Source: Aquimonas sp044344935
GTDB taxonomy: Bacteria > Pseudomonadota > Gammaproteobacteria > Xanthomonadales > Xanthomonadaceae
DNA: 47,914 nt
Assembly: GCA_044344935.1 (NCBI GenBank)
Contig: JBIJCA010000002.1
Coordinates: 1-47,914, forward strand
Reading direction: 5' to 3'
Shown: in pieces, positions 18,220 to 26,075 of the stretch
Layout: the number at the start of each line of letters is the position of its first letter
Numbering within the stretch: position 1 is the first letter of the stretch
Notes under the pieces: model-generated
What the model was told of the DNA's origin: nothing
The model's database searches: none
What the model saw: the letters and a program-made list of their open reading frames with translations, nothing else
Made by a program: the position numbers and the translations under genes

Positions 18220-20109
18220 TCAGCCATTCGCCTCATCGGCGAGGTAGGTGTAGCCGGTCAGCCCGGCTTCCAGCGCGGCCGACAGGCGCAGCGCTTCTTC
18301 GGCCGGCAGGTCGGCAGAAGCCACCATGGCACCGTAGCGGCGGCGCAGGTCGGACAGGCTGTAGCCCACGTAGTCGAGCATCACATCGGCGGTATCGCCG
18401 CGGCGGCTGCGCTCCAGGGTGTAGCCATTGCCGGTCAGGCGCACGTTCACCGCATCGGTGTCGCCGAACAGGTTGTGGATGTCGCCCAAGGTGTCCTGGT
18501 AGGCGCCGACCATGAAGATGCCGAGGCGATAGCTTTCGCCCGCGCGCGGCACGTGCAGGGGCAGGCTGCTGTCCAGGTCGCCACTGTCGACGTAGGTCTC
18601 GACCTGGCCGTCGGAGTCACAGGTGAGATCCGCGATGATGCCGCGGCGGGTCGGCGCTTCGTTCAGCCGGTGAATCGGCGCGATCGGGAAGATCTGGTCG
18701 ATCGCCCAGACGTCGGGAACCGACTCGAACACCGAGAAGTTGACGAAGTACTTGTCGACCAGGCGCTCGTTGAGCTCATCCAGCACGGCGCGATGGCCCT
18801 TCTCGGCGTAGTCGAGGCGGGCGCGGACCGCGTGGGCGATGGCGTAGAACAGGTCGTCGATGGCGGCGCGCTGGTCCAGCTGCAGTTGGCCGAGCGCGTA
18901 CAGGGCCTGGCCCTCGGCCTGGTAGTGCTGGGCCTCGTGGTAGAGCTCGAGCGCAGGGCGCTCGTCCAGCGCGGCGTGGGTTTCGCGCAGGTGGCGGATC
19001 ACCGCCGGTTCGTCGCTGGTCGCGGGCGGCACCGCGCCTTCCGGCGCGGGCTCGACCTCGGACACGTTCGCGACCAGCAGCGCGTGGTGTGCGGTGAGCG
19101 CGCGGCCCGACTCGGTCATCACTTTGGGCGGCGTCAGGCCGTGCTCTTCGCAGGCCTCGGCCAGCGGCTGCACGATGGTGCTGGCGTACTGCTCCAGCCC
19201 ATAGTTGATCGAGCAGCTGCCGCGCGAGCGGGTGCCCTCGTAGTCCACGCCCAGGCCGCCACCGACGTCCATGTAGCGGATCGGCGCGCCGAGCTTGCTC
19301 ACTTCGACGAAGTAGCGGGTGGCCTCGCGCATGCCGGCGGCGAAGTCGCGCACGTTGGAGATCTGGCTGCCCATGTGGAAGTGCAGGAGCTCAAGACAGT
19401 CGAGCATGTCGGCGCCGCGCAGGCGCTCGACCAGGTCGATCAGCTGGCGCGGCGACAGCCCGAACTTGGCCTTGTCACCGCCGCTGTTCTGCCACTTGCC
19501 GGCACCGAGGCTGGCCAGCCGCATGCGCACGCCCAGGCCCGGGCGCACGCCCAGCGCCTTCGACTCCTCGATGATGTGTTCAAGCTCGGACGCCTTCTCG
19601 ACCACGATGTAGGTCTGCAGACCGAGGCGCCGGCCGATCAGGGCCAGACGGATGTACTCGCGGTCCTTGTAGCCGTTGCAGACCACCACGCCGCCCGGGC
19701 GCGACAGCGCGAGCACCGCCATCAGCTCGGGCTTGGAGCCGGCCTCCAGCCCGAAGCCCTCGCCGCCGTGGGCGGCCAGCTCGCCGGCCACGCCGTAGTG
19801 CTGGTTGACCTTGATCGGATAGATCGCGGTGTAGCCGCCGCTGTAGTCGAGCTCGCGCATGGCGTGCGCGAACGCGGCCTGCAGGCGACCGAGGCGATGG
19901 CCCAGCACGTCGGAGAAGCGCAGCAGCAGCGGCAGCTTCATGCCGGTCGCCAGGGCCTGATCGACCACCGCCGGCAATGAGATCCGCGGCCCCTCGCCGC
20001 CACGCGGCAGCACTTCGATGCCGCCTTCGGCATCGATGTCGAAGTAGCCCTCGCCCCAATGCGGGACGGCATAGGTGCGACGGGCGCGGTCGATCGACCA
20101 CTCGCTCAT
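18220..20109 (-). CDS. speA: Biosynthetic arginine decarboxylase
   Basis: ATG at 20109 (MSEWSIDRARRTYAVPHWG) gives 629 residues, the usual SpeA size. It has a good upstream AGGAG. The PLP-linked Lys100 is in YPIKVNQH. An alanine racemase-like barrel with GGGLGVDYEGTRS follows, and a C-terminal sheet domain carries the active-site Cys motif DLTCDSDGQV. The enzyme decarboxylates arginine to agmatine in the cytoplasm, the first step to putrescine. No agmatinase or agmatine deiminase is visible, while spermidine synthase lies 1.8 kb away. The frame extends upstream to 20250 without family similarity. A palindrome at 20147-20160 lies just upstream of the start. Confidence 0.95.
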   Translation of the reverse strand: MSEWSIDRARRTYAVPHWGEGYFDIDAEGGIEVLPRGGEGPRISLPAVVDQALATGMKLPLLLRFSDVLGHRLGRLQAAFAHAMRELDYSGGYTAIYPIKVNQHYGVAGELAAHGGEGFGLEAGSKPELMAVLALSRPGGVVVCNGYKDREYIRLALIGRRLGLQTYIVVEKASELEHIIEESKALGVRPGLGVRMRLASLGAGKWQNSGGDKAKFGLSPRQLIDLVERLRGADMLDCLELLHFHMGSQISNVRDFAAGMREATRYFVEVSKLGAPIRYMDVGGGLGVDYEGTRSRGSCSINYGLEQYASTIVQPLAEACEEHGLTPPKVMTESGRALTAHHALLVANVSEVEPAPEGAVPPATSDEPAVIRHLRETHAALDERPALELYHEAQHYQAEGQALYALGQLQLDQRAAIDDLFYAIAHAVRARLDYAEKGHRAVLDELNERLVDKYFVNFSVFESVPDVWAIDQIFPIAPIHRLNEAPTRRGIIADLTCDSDGQVETYVDSGDLDSSLPLHVPRAGESYRLGIFMVGAYQDTLGDIHNLFGDTDAVNVRLTGNGYTLERSRRGDTADVMLDYVGYSLSDLRRRYGAMVASADLPAEEALRLSAALEAGLTGYTYLADEANG

Positions 20110-20146
20110 GGGCGGCGGGCTCCTGCGGCGGGAAGGAAAGGCCGCA

Positions 20147-20160
20147 CAGTGTAAACACTG
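20147..20160 (-). promoter_or_regulatory. Palindrome in speA upstream region
   Basis: CAGTGT-AA-ACACTG is a perfect inverted repeat centred about 44 bp upstream of the speA ATG. Read on the minus strand, its TACACT could also serve as a -10 element. It could be an operator or overlap the promoter; no matching -35 is clear. Confidence 0.4.
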
Positions 20161-20264
20161 GTGGATGGCAGGTCGTGTTGATCGGGCACGCCGCAGCGCT
20201 TGGGGTTTACCCGGGCGGCCCGCGGGGGGCACCATTCGCGGACTCTTCACTGACTTGAAAATTC

Positions 20265-20630
20265 ATGCGCATCCTTTCCCTGTTGCTGTTACTGGCCTGC
20301 GCGGCTTCGGCGGCGGCCCAGAGTCCCGCTCGCCCGCGCATCCCGAGCGCGCAGGAAGATCTCGCCTGGCTGGATCGCTATCTCGATGCGAATGCCGCCG
20401 GCAGCCGGCGCGTGCAACTGCATACCGGCGATGAGATCGCTTTCAACAGCCTGCCCGACCGGATCGGCGCGCGGATCGCCGTGACCCTGCGTGACGGCCG
20501 CAGCCGCGCGGGCGTGTTGGTGGCGGCAAACGGCGAGAACGCGCGGCTGCGGGTGCGGCTGGCGGCGGGCGAGTACGTGTTCGAGTTCAGCCGCGCAAAC
20601 GCGCAGCGCATCACCGCAGGGGAAGGCTGA
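20265..20630 (+). CDS. Small exported protein, unknown function
   Basis: The 121-residue product has a clear signal peptide (MRILSLLLLLACAASAAAQ), so it is exported. The mature part has a helix (AQEDLAWLDRYLDAN). It then has a compact beta-rich segment (TGDEIAFNSLPDRIGARIAVTLRDG, split: TGDEIAFNSLPD, RIGARIAVTLRDG) that recalls a small-barrel (Sm/SH3-like) fold; this is only an impression. Its stop and the next start share one base (TGATG), so the two genes are translationally coupled. I do not recognise the family. Confidence 0.75.
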   Translation: MRILSLLLLLACAASAAAQSPARPRIPSAQEDLAWLDRYLDANAAGSRRVQLHTGDEIAFNSLPDRIGARIAVTLRDGRSRAGVLVAANGENARLRVRLAAGEYVFEFSRANAQRITAGEG

Positions 20631-21838
20631 TGGACGCCGACGCGGGCAGCCTGGGTTCCGCGCTCCTCTACTACGTCTTCGCCTTCGCGATGGTGATCTG
20701 GATGTGCGTCAAGATCGCCCGCGGCAGTCTCGTGCTTGCGCTGCTCACCTTCTTCCTGTGGCCCCTGGCGCTGCTGAGCCTGATTCGCAACTGGGGCAAT
20801 CCACAGACCGACATCCGCATTCCTTTCTTCGCGGCAGTCGTCGCCCTGGGGATGAGCGTCTTCATGATCGAGCGCGTTGCCGATCCACAGGTCGTGGACG
20901 CTGCGCCCCGCTCCAACGAAGACACGCTGAGCGCGCTTGCGCAGGTCGACCCCGACACCTACGGCAAAGTCATGCAGGCCCGGGCCGACTACGAGGCCTC
21001 GGACCAGCGCTTGCGGGATGCCGACGAAGACATCGGCGGCGAACACGGGACACTAAGCTCGCCGCGAGCGACAGATCGACCCGACCGCGCTCCGTCGCCC
21101 GCCCCGCGCGACAGCGACCGCGCAGAACCGGCGTCGGACGGCCCGGCGGCGCTTGATCCCGTGCTCGACCTGGCGCACACCGCGGCCGGTCTGTCGTACC
21201 AGTACAGTCGGATTGCCTGGCCGCATCTGCAGGCCCATCTGCAGCTGCCTTCACGTTTCCGCTTCATCCCGGCCAGCCGGCTGCATCGCCTCGCACGCCT
21301 GCGCAGCCAGACGCTGCCCGAGGGCGGCCTTGGCTGGGTCAGCCACGAGACCGTCGATCTAGGCCAGCCCGAAGCCTGGGTGCTCGAAGTGCAGCATCTG
21401 GCGGTCGGCCGCCTGGACGAGGGGGATCTCGGTGACGCGGGCGCGGACTTTGCGGGTGTGCTCGCGGGGATGGCCGGCGCGCCGGCGCTGGACGGCAGCA
21501 GCCGAACCCTTGGCAGCGGGGGGTTTGCGCCGCAATGGGATGCGGTGCGCGGGCTGTTGACCTGGTCGCTGGAGAGCCCAGAAGGCCTGAGTGATCACCA
21601 CGCCGCCGTGCCCATGCGCCAGGGCGCCTTGCTGTTCAGCGTGCGCGGTCTGCAGCCGGACCAGCGCGAACTCGGGCTGCGCGTTACCCGTCTGCTGGCC
21701 GCCAGCGCAGAAGTGGCGGTGGGAGCGCGCTGGCGCGACCAGCCGCGACCGGGCGATGTGCGGGCCAGCGTCGATCTGCTGCAGTGGATACAGGCCCGGC
21801 AGCCCGCCCCGTTGAAGGCCGACACACCGGGCAAGTGA
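20630..21838 (+). CDS. Uncharacterised inner-membrane protein with soluble C-terminal domain
   Basis: The 402-residue protein has three predicted membrane helices in the first 85 residues (near 12-30, 33-52 and 63-80). A charged, low-complexity linker (about 90-175) and a soluble C-terminal domain (about 180-395) follow. The latter contains LGWVSHETVDLG, EAWVLEVQHLAVGRLDEGD and a run of beta-strand-like segments. These are faintly reminiscent of DUF2167 proteins, an unverified guess. It is coupled to the upstream exported protein by a one-base overlap and ends about 100 bp before speE. Position between speA and speE is suggestive but proves nothing. Confidence 0.72.
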   Translation: MDADAGSLGSALLYYVFAFAMVIWMCVKIARGSLVLALLTFFLWPLALLSLIRNWGNPQTDIRIPFFAAVVALGMSVFMIERVADPQVVDAAPRSNEDTLSALAQVDPDTYGKVMQARADYEASDQRLRDADEDIGGEHGTLSSPRATDRPDRAPSPAPRDSDRAEPASDGPAALDPVLDLAHTAAGLSYQYSRIAWPHLQAHLQLPSRFRFIPASRLHRLARLRSQTLPEGGLGWVSHETVDLGQPEAWVLEVQHLAVGRLDEGDLGDAGADFAGVLAGMAGAPALDGSSRTLGSGGFAPQWDAVRGLLTWSLESPEGLSDHHAAVPMRQGALLFSVRGLQPDQRELGLRVTRLLAASAEVAVGARWRDQPRPGDVRASVDLLQWIQARQPAPLKADTPGK

Positions 21839-21897
21839 AGGCCGACCTGCCGAAGACAGGGTGGAAGGTCGGCGCCCGGGCGGCCGCCGCGCTCCGG

Positions 21898-21903
21898 TAC
21901 AAT
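21898..21903 (+). promoter_or_regulatory. Candidate -10 element of the speE promoter
   Basis: TACAAT differs from TATAAT by one base, and lies 35 bp upstream of the speE ATG in a GC-rich stretch. No good -35 hexamer is seen at 16-18 bp spacing, so it may need an activator or be an extended type. Confidence 0.45.
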
Positions 21904-21937
21904 CGGCCGCCCACCTACGCTGACCCCGGATCCCTCC

Positions 21938-22795
21938 ATGAGTAGCGACAGCACCTGGTACTACGAGAACTTCGAGCCGCTGGGTTCTTCCATCGGGTTC
22001 CGGGTTACGAAGAAACTCGACGAGGTGCAGTCGCCGTTCCAGAAGATCGAGATCTTCGAGACCACCGACTGGGGGAATCTGATGTTGATCGACGGGGCGG
22101 TGATGCTGACCACCCGCGACAATTTCCTGTACCACGAGATGATGTCGCACCCGGTGCTGTTCACCCACAGCAACCCGAAGCGGGTGGTGATCATCGGTGG
22201 CGGTGACTGCGGCACCCTGCGCGAAGTGCTCAAGCACAAGGAAGTCGAGTCGGCCGTGCAGTGCGACATCGACGAGCAGGTCACGCGCATGGCGGAAAAG
22301 TATTTTCCGGAACTTTGCGATTCCAACGCCGACCCGCGCGCCCACCTGATGTGGGATGACGGCATCAAGTACATGAAGGAACTGGCGCCGGACAGCGTCG
22401 ACATCGTGATCGTCGATTCGACCGACCCGGTCGGCCCCGCCGAAGGCCTGTTCAACGAAGCGTTCTACGTCTCCTGCCTCAAGGCCCTGCGCCCCGGCGG
22501 CATGCTGGTGCAGCAGTCGGAGTCACCGCTCGGCCATATCGGACTGATCAAGGCCATGCGCCACCATCTGAAGGCTGCCGGCTTCTCGGACGTCAAGACC
22601 CTGCCGTTTCCCCAGCCCTGTTATCCGACCGGCTGGTGGAGCTGCACGATGGCGCGCAAGGGCGGCGAGATCGCCGGCTTCCGCGAGCGCGGCGCGCAGA
22701 GCAAGAGCTTCAAGACGCGCTACTACAACGTCGACATCCATCGCGCCGCACTGGTGCTGCCGGAGTTCATGCGTGAGGCCCTGGGCAACGAGTAA
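21938..22795 (+). CDS. speE: Spermidine synthase (polyamine aminopropyltransferase)
   Basis: The 285-residue protein matches the spermidine synthase length and layout. An N-terminal beta domain (WYYENFEPLGSSIGF, LMLIDGAVMLTTRDNFLYHEMMSH) precedes the Rossmann methyltransferase-like domain. The nucleotide-binding loop is GGGDCG (87-92), where most family members have GGGDGG. The catalytic Asp and putrescine-binding region DSTDPVGPAEGLF is intact. The enzyme moves an aminopropyl group from decarboxylated S-adenosylmethionine to putrescine in the cytoplasm. A likely -10 (TACAAT) lies at 21898. It sits in the same neighbourhood as speA, so polyamine genes are loosely grouped here. Confidence 0.95.
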   Translation: MSSDSTWYYENFEPLGSSIGFRVTKKLDEVQSPFQKIEIFETTDWGNLMLIDGAVMLTTRDNFLYHEMMSHPVLFTHSNPKRVVIIGGGDCGTLREVLKHKEVESAVQCDIDEQVTRMAEKYFPELCDSNADPRAHLMWDDGIKYMKELAPDSVDIVIVDSTDPVGPAEGLFNEAFYVSCLKALRPGGMLVQQSESPLGHIGLIKAMRHHLKAAGFSDVKTLPFPQPCYPTGWWSCTMARKGGEIAGFRERGAQSKSFKTRYYNVDIHRAALVLPEFMREALGNE

Positions 22796-22822
22796 GGCGG
22801 TCGTGGGCCCGGGAGCGCGTCG

Positions 22823-23251
22823 ATGATGCGCCTGCTGGGCGGTTTCGTGCTGGCGGTGCTGGCCACCGCGGCGCTGTCGAGCGTGATCCAGACCCTGCGC
22901 GTGCACGCCGGTCTGGCCTCGATGGGCGTCGAGATTCCGTTCGGCCTGCGGCTGTCGGCGATCGGCCACGATCTGCTGGGCTTCGCGCCGACCTATGCGG
23001 CCATCGTCGCTGCCGGATTCCTGATCGCTTTCCTGGTCGCCGGTTTGATCCGCCGTTACGCGAAACGCGCAGGCCCCTGGCTGCATGCGCTGGCCGGTGG
23101 TGCGGCGATCCTGACCGCTCTGCTGGCGATGGAAGCCCTGCTCGGCATGAGCGTGATCGCCGGTGCGCGGGGGGCCGTGGGCATCGCCTTGTTCACGCTG
23201 GCCGGGCTCATCGGCGGCGCGCTGTTCGCGCGGATCGGCGCACGGCGCTGA
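22823..23251 (+). CDS. Small four-helix membrane protein, unknown function
   Basis: The 142-residue product is nearly all hydrophobic. It has four predicted membrane helices (about 4-24, 50-75, 85-106 and 115-135) and a basic C-terminus. GGGAG at about 22810 gives a suitable ribosome-binding site for ATG 22823. It follows speE by 27 bp on the same strand and probably shares its transcript. No conserved motif is recognised. Confidence 0.7.
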   Translation: MMRLLGGFVLAVLATAALSSVIQTLRVHAGLASMGVEIPFGLRLSAIGHDLLGFAPTYAAIVAAGFLIAFLVAGLIRRYAKRAGPWLHALAGGAAILTALLAMEALLGMSVIAGARGAVGIALFTLAGLIGGALFARIGARR

Positions 23252-23742
23252 GGGCGGAGCGGGTCACTGCAAGGGCATAGGGTGGGCCCTGGCCCACCGC
23301 GAGCCGGGCCGCATCCGTTCGATCAACTTCCGCACATGGATGGGAGCGCCTGGCGGAGGCGACCGCCGGGTGGGTCATTCGCTCGATCGCAGCCATGACC
23401 GAAGCGAGCGTCAAGCGCCTGGTGGGCCAGGGCCCACCCTATGGGCGCGGCCCTGCGTGGGGGCGGTGGTCCATGCCCACGCATTTGCTCGTGAGAGCCA
23501 TGCGCACAGGGAAGCACCGCAGCGCTTGCCGGTGTGCTCGGCGTCGCGCGTTGGCGCACGGAGCGGGTCACTGCAAGGGCATAGGGTGGGCCCTGGCCCA
23601 CCGCGAGCCGGGCCGCATCCATTCGATCAACTTCCGCACATGGATGGGAGCGCCTCGCGGAGGCGACCGCCGGGTGGGTCATTGGCTCGATCGCAGCCAT
23701 GACCGAAGCGAGCGTCAAGCGCCTGGTGGGCCAGGGCCCACC
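23252..23742. other. Intergenic region between convergent genes, filled with repeats
   Basis: About 491 bp between the small membrane protein and the transglycosylase gene. It is made of two copies of a 193-bp repeat separated by 111 bp of unrelated sequence. Frames across it arise from the repeat and show no family similarity. Confidence 0.75.
23256..23448. repeat. 193-bp direct repeat, copy 1
   Basis: Copy 1 of a direct repeat, matching copy 2 at an offset of 304 bp with three obvious mismatched sites. It is bounded by inverted ends: GGGCATAGGGTGGGCCCTGG faces CCAGGGCCCACCCTATGGGC. Part of it (CCATGACCGAAGCGAGCGTC) resembles CCGTGACCGAGGCGAGGGTC in the array near 47.5 kb. Confidence 0.85.
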
Positions 23743-23752
23743 CTATGGGCGC
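23560..23752. repeat. 193-bp direct repeat, copy 2
   Basis: Copy 2 of the element at 23256-23448. It overlaps the 3' end of the transglycosylase gene by 10 bp, and the repeat's CCCATAG supplies that gene's TAG stop codon. This indicates the element landed at, and now defines, the gene end. Confidence 0.85.
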
Positions 23753-24990
23753 AGGGCGTCGAGCAGCTTCTGCCCGGCACGGCCGTCGGCTTCCCAGCCC
23801 AGCCGAGATTGTTCCGCCTTGATCGCTTCGCGCGAGCGCGTGCCGAGGCGGCCGTCGACCTCGCCGATGTCGTGGCCACGCGCGATCAGGAGCGCCTGCA
23901 GCTCGCGCCGCTGCGCCCGCGACAGGCCGGCGTCGTCGGTCGGCCAGGCGCGGACGAAGCCCTCGCCGCCGCTGATCCGATCGGCGAGGTGCGCGATCGC
24001 CAGTGCGTAGCTTTCGGCGGCGTTGTAGCTGTACAGGGCCTCGAAGTTGCGGAACACCAGGAAGGCCGGGCCGTCCGCACCCGCCGGCAGCAGCAGCCCG
24101 GCACTGCGCTCGGCGGGCGTTGACGCATTCGCCAGCGCGCTTCCGTCGATGCGGCGCAGACCGCGCGCCTGCCAGGTCGAGACCGCTGCGGTGGCCTTGC
24201 GTCCGCCGCCGGCCCTGAAGCCTTCGGGCAGGGCGACCTCGAAGCCCCAGGGCTGAGCGCTGCGCCAGCCGGAACGCTTGAGGTAGTGCGCCGTCGACGC
24301 CAGCGCATCCGCCACGCTGCCAACCAGATCGCGGCGGCCGTCACCATCGAAATCGACGGCGATGCGGGTGTAGGTCGAGGGCATGAACTGGGTCTGGCCA
24401 AAGGCACCCGCCCAGGAACCGGTCAGCGGCGCATCGGCGCTGGGCCTCAGGTCACCGGCGTCGATCAGCTTCAGCAGGTGGATCAGTTCGCTGCGGAAGA
24501 AGGGCTGGCGGCGGCCCGCACACGACAAGGCGAGCAGGGAGCTGCGCAGCTCGCGACTGCCGGCACTGCGGCCGTAGTCGCTCTCGACGCCCCACACGGC
24601 GACGACGTAGGCCGGCTCGACGCCGTACTCGACGGCGACAGCGGCGAGCAGGTCGGTGTGCTCACCGAGCAGACGGCGGCCGTCTTCAACACGCTCTTCG
24701 TCGACCAGGGCGGCAAGGTAGTCCCAGATCGGAGTCACGAACTCGGGCTGGGCATCCAGCAGGGGCAGCACGCTGGCATCGGGCTCGATGTCAGCGAGCA
24801 GGGCGTCGAAGCGCTCGGCCGGCAGGCCGGCGGCGACAGCGCGCGCGCGCAGTTCGGGCAGGCATGCACCGGTCTCTACGGTGGGGACGCTGGGCACTTC
24901 GGCAGGCGCTGCTGCGCTGGCGAAGGTGGCCGGCGCGAAGGCCAGGGCGAGCATGGTCGCCTGCAGACGGGCAGGAAAGGAGATAGGCAT
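23743..24990 (-). CDS. Lytic murein transglycosylase, MltB family (SLT_2), with C-terminal peptidoglycan-binding domain
   Basis: The 415-residue protein starts with a signal peptide (about 1-29, ending ATFASAAA). No lipobox Cys follows, so it is probably soluble in the periplasm. The catalytic domain (about 45-330) has Glu136 in VWGVESDYGR and the family motifs GSWAGAFGQTQFMPSTY and DFDGDGRRDL. Residues about 350-410 form a peptidoglycan_binding_1 domain (LSRAQRRELQALLIARG). MltB-type enzymes cleave peptidoglycan to 1,6-anhydro-muropeptides. The last codons and the TAG stop lie inside copy 2 of the 193-bp repeat, so the original C-terminus may have been altered, though the domain looks complete. 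Confidence 0.93.
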   Translation of the reverse strand: MPISFPARLQATMLALAFAPATFASAAAPAEVPSVPTVETGACLPELRARAVAAGLPAERFDALLADIEPDASVLPLLDAQPEFVTPIWDYLAALVDEERVEDGRRLLGEHTDLLAAVAVEYGVEPAYVVAVWGVESDYGRSAGSRELRSSLLALSCAGRRQPFFRSELIHLLKLIDAGDLRPSADAPLTGSWAGAFGQTQFMPSTYTRIAVDFDGDGRRDLVGSVADALASTAHYLKRSGWRSAQPWGFEVALPEGFRAGGGRKATAAVSTWQARGLRRIDGSALANASTPAERSAGLLLPAGADGPAFLVFRNFEALYSYNAAESYALAIAHLADRISGGEGFVRAWPTDDAGLSRAQRRELQALLIARGHDIGEVDGRLGTRSREAIKAEQSRLGWEADGRAGQKLLDALRP

Positions 24991-25210
24991 GACAGCAAGC
25001 CTGCCAAGCAGCGGATGAATCGCAGGGCAATTCGCGTTCTGGGCGCGCCTGGCCCGCTTCTCGTCGTGTCTGGCGAGCGCCGAGGGCTCAGCTGCGCGCT
25101 GTGCTCGCTTCCACCAGCGAGCAGGCCTCGGGCGAGCGTCGTGCAGGTCGGCTTGGTGCGACTCCGCGGGTCCGATCTGCGGCGCGAGGGCCGTCGCGCC
25201 TGACCCTGCG

Positions 25211-25984
25211 CTACCAGGGAATCGTGCTGCCGTCGTAGGCGCGGAAGCTGCCGCTGTCGGCGGGCGTGCTGGCGGCGATCACCTGCAGCAGCAGCGCCGC
25301 CGACTGTTCGGGCGTGAACAGTTTTCCCGCCGGCACGCGCGCCTTGAACGGCTGCGACAGCGGTGTGTCGACCGTGCCCGGATGCAGCTGCAGCACGCTC
25401 AGCTTCGGATGGCTGCGCTTCAACTCCACCGCCAGCGTGCGCATCAGCTGATTCTGAGCGGCCTTGGCGGCGCGGTAGCTGTACCAGCCGCCGAGACCGT
25501 TGTCGGCGATCGAACCGACCCGCGCCGACAGGCTGGCGATTACGGCGGGGGACGCCACCTCGAACAGCGGCAGCAGCGCCTGCACCAGCAGGATCGGCGC
25601 GAACGCATTCAGCGCGAAACTGCCTTCGAGCGCATCGGCGCGCAGCTGCGCCAGTGATTTCTCCGGCATCAGGCCGTCGGCATGCAGCAGGCCGGCGGCG
25701 TTGAACAGCAGGTCGAGCCGGCCCAGCGTCGTGCGCGCGATCTGCACCAGGCGCTCACGGTCCCTGGCATGGGTGAGGTCGGCATCGCAGCGGTGCAGGC
25801 GCTCTCCGTACTGCAGCGCGAGTGCTGCGAGAGCATCGCTGCCGCTGGCCTGCCGCGACACCGCCAGCACGCCGGCAACGTCATCGCGCGGGAGCAGTTC
25901 GGCCACTGCGGCGAGGCCGATTCCGCTGCTGGCGCCGGTCACCAGCACCCGGGCAGGGTGTTCAAGGCCTTCAATCAGGGGCAT
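25211..25984 (-). CDS. Short-chain dehydrogenase/reductase (C-factor-like)
   Basis: ATG at 25984 follows GGAG by 6 bases and gives 257 residues, normal for SDRs. ATG at 25990 is the other option. The cofactor motif TGASSGIG is at about 16-23, NAAG near 95-98, and the catalytic Tyr170 and Lys174 in YRAAK. Ser151/153 precede them. The acidic residue expected for NAD at the end of strand 2 is not obvious, and SRQASG may favour NADP. It resembles the C-factor/CsgA-like group of SDRs; the substrate is unknown. About 220 bp upstream of the transglycosylase start separate the two genes, with no other gene seen there. Confidence 0.88.
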   Translation of the reverse strand: MPLIEGLEHPARVLVTGASSGIGLAAVAELLPRDDVAGVLAVSRQASGSDALAALALQYGERLHRCDADLTHARDRERLVQIARTTLGRLDLLFNAAGLLHADGLMPEKSLAQLRADALEGSFALNAFAPILLVQALLPLFEVASPAVIASLSARVGSIADNGLGGWYSYRAAKAAQNQLMRTLAVELKRSHPKLSVLQLHPGTVDTPLSQPFKARVPAGKLFTPEQSAALLLQVIAASTPADSGSFRAYDGSTIPW

Positions 25985-26075
25985 GCGCATCTCCGTCGCG
26001 TCGAGGCCGCGCAGTGTCGCGAGGCACACCTGAAGGCGTCGCGAGGAACACGCGCGGCGCCGGGTCTGAGGCGCC

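Noticed and set aside
23395..24123. Plus-strand frame across the repeats and the transglycosylase 3' end
   Set aside because: It is opposite a clear MltB gene and depends on repeat sequence; no domain.
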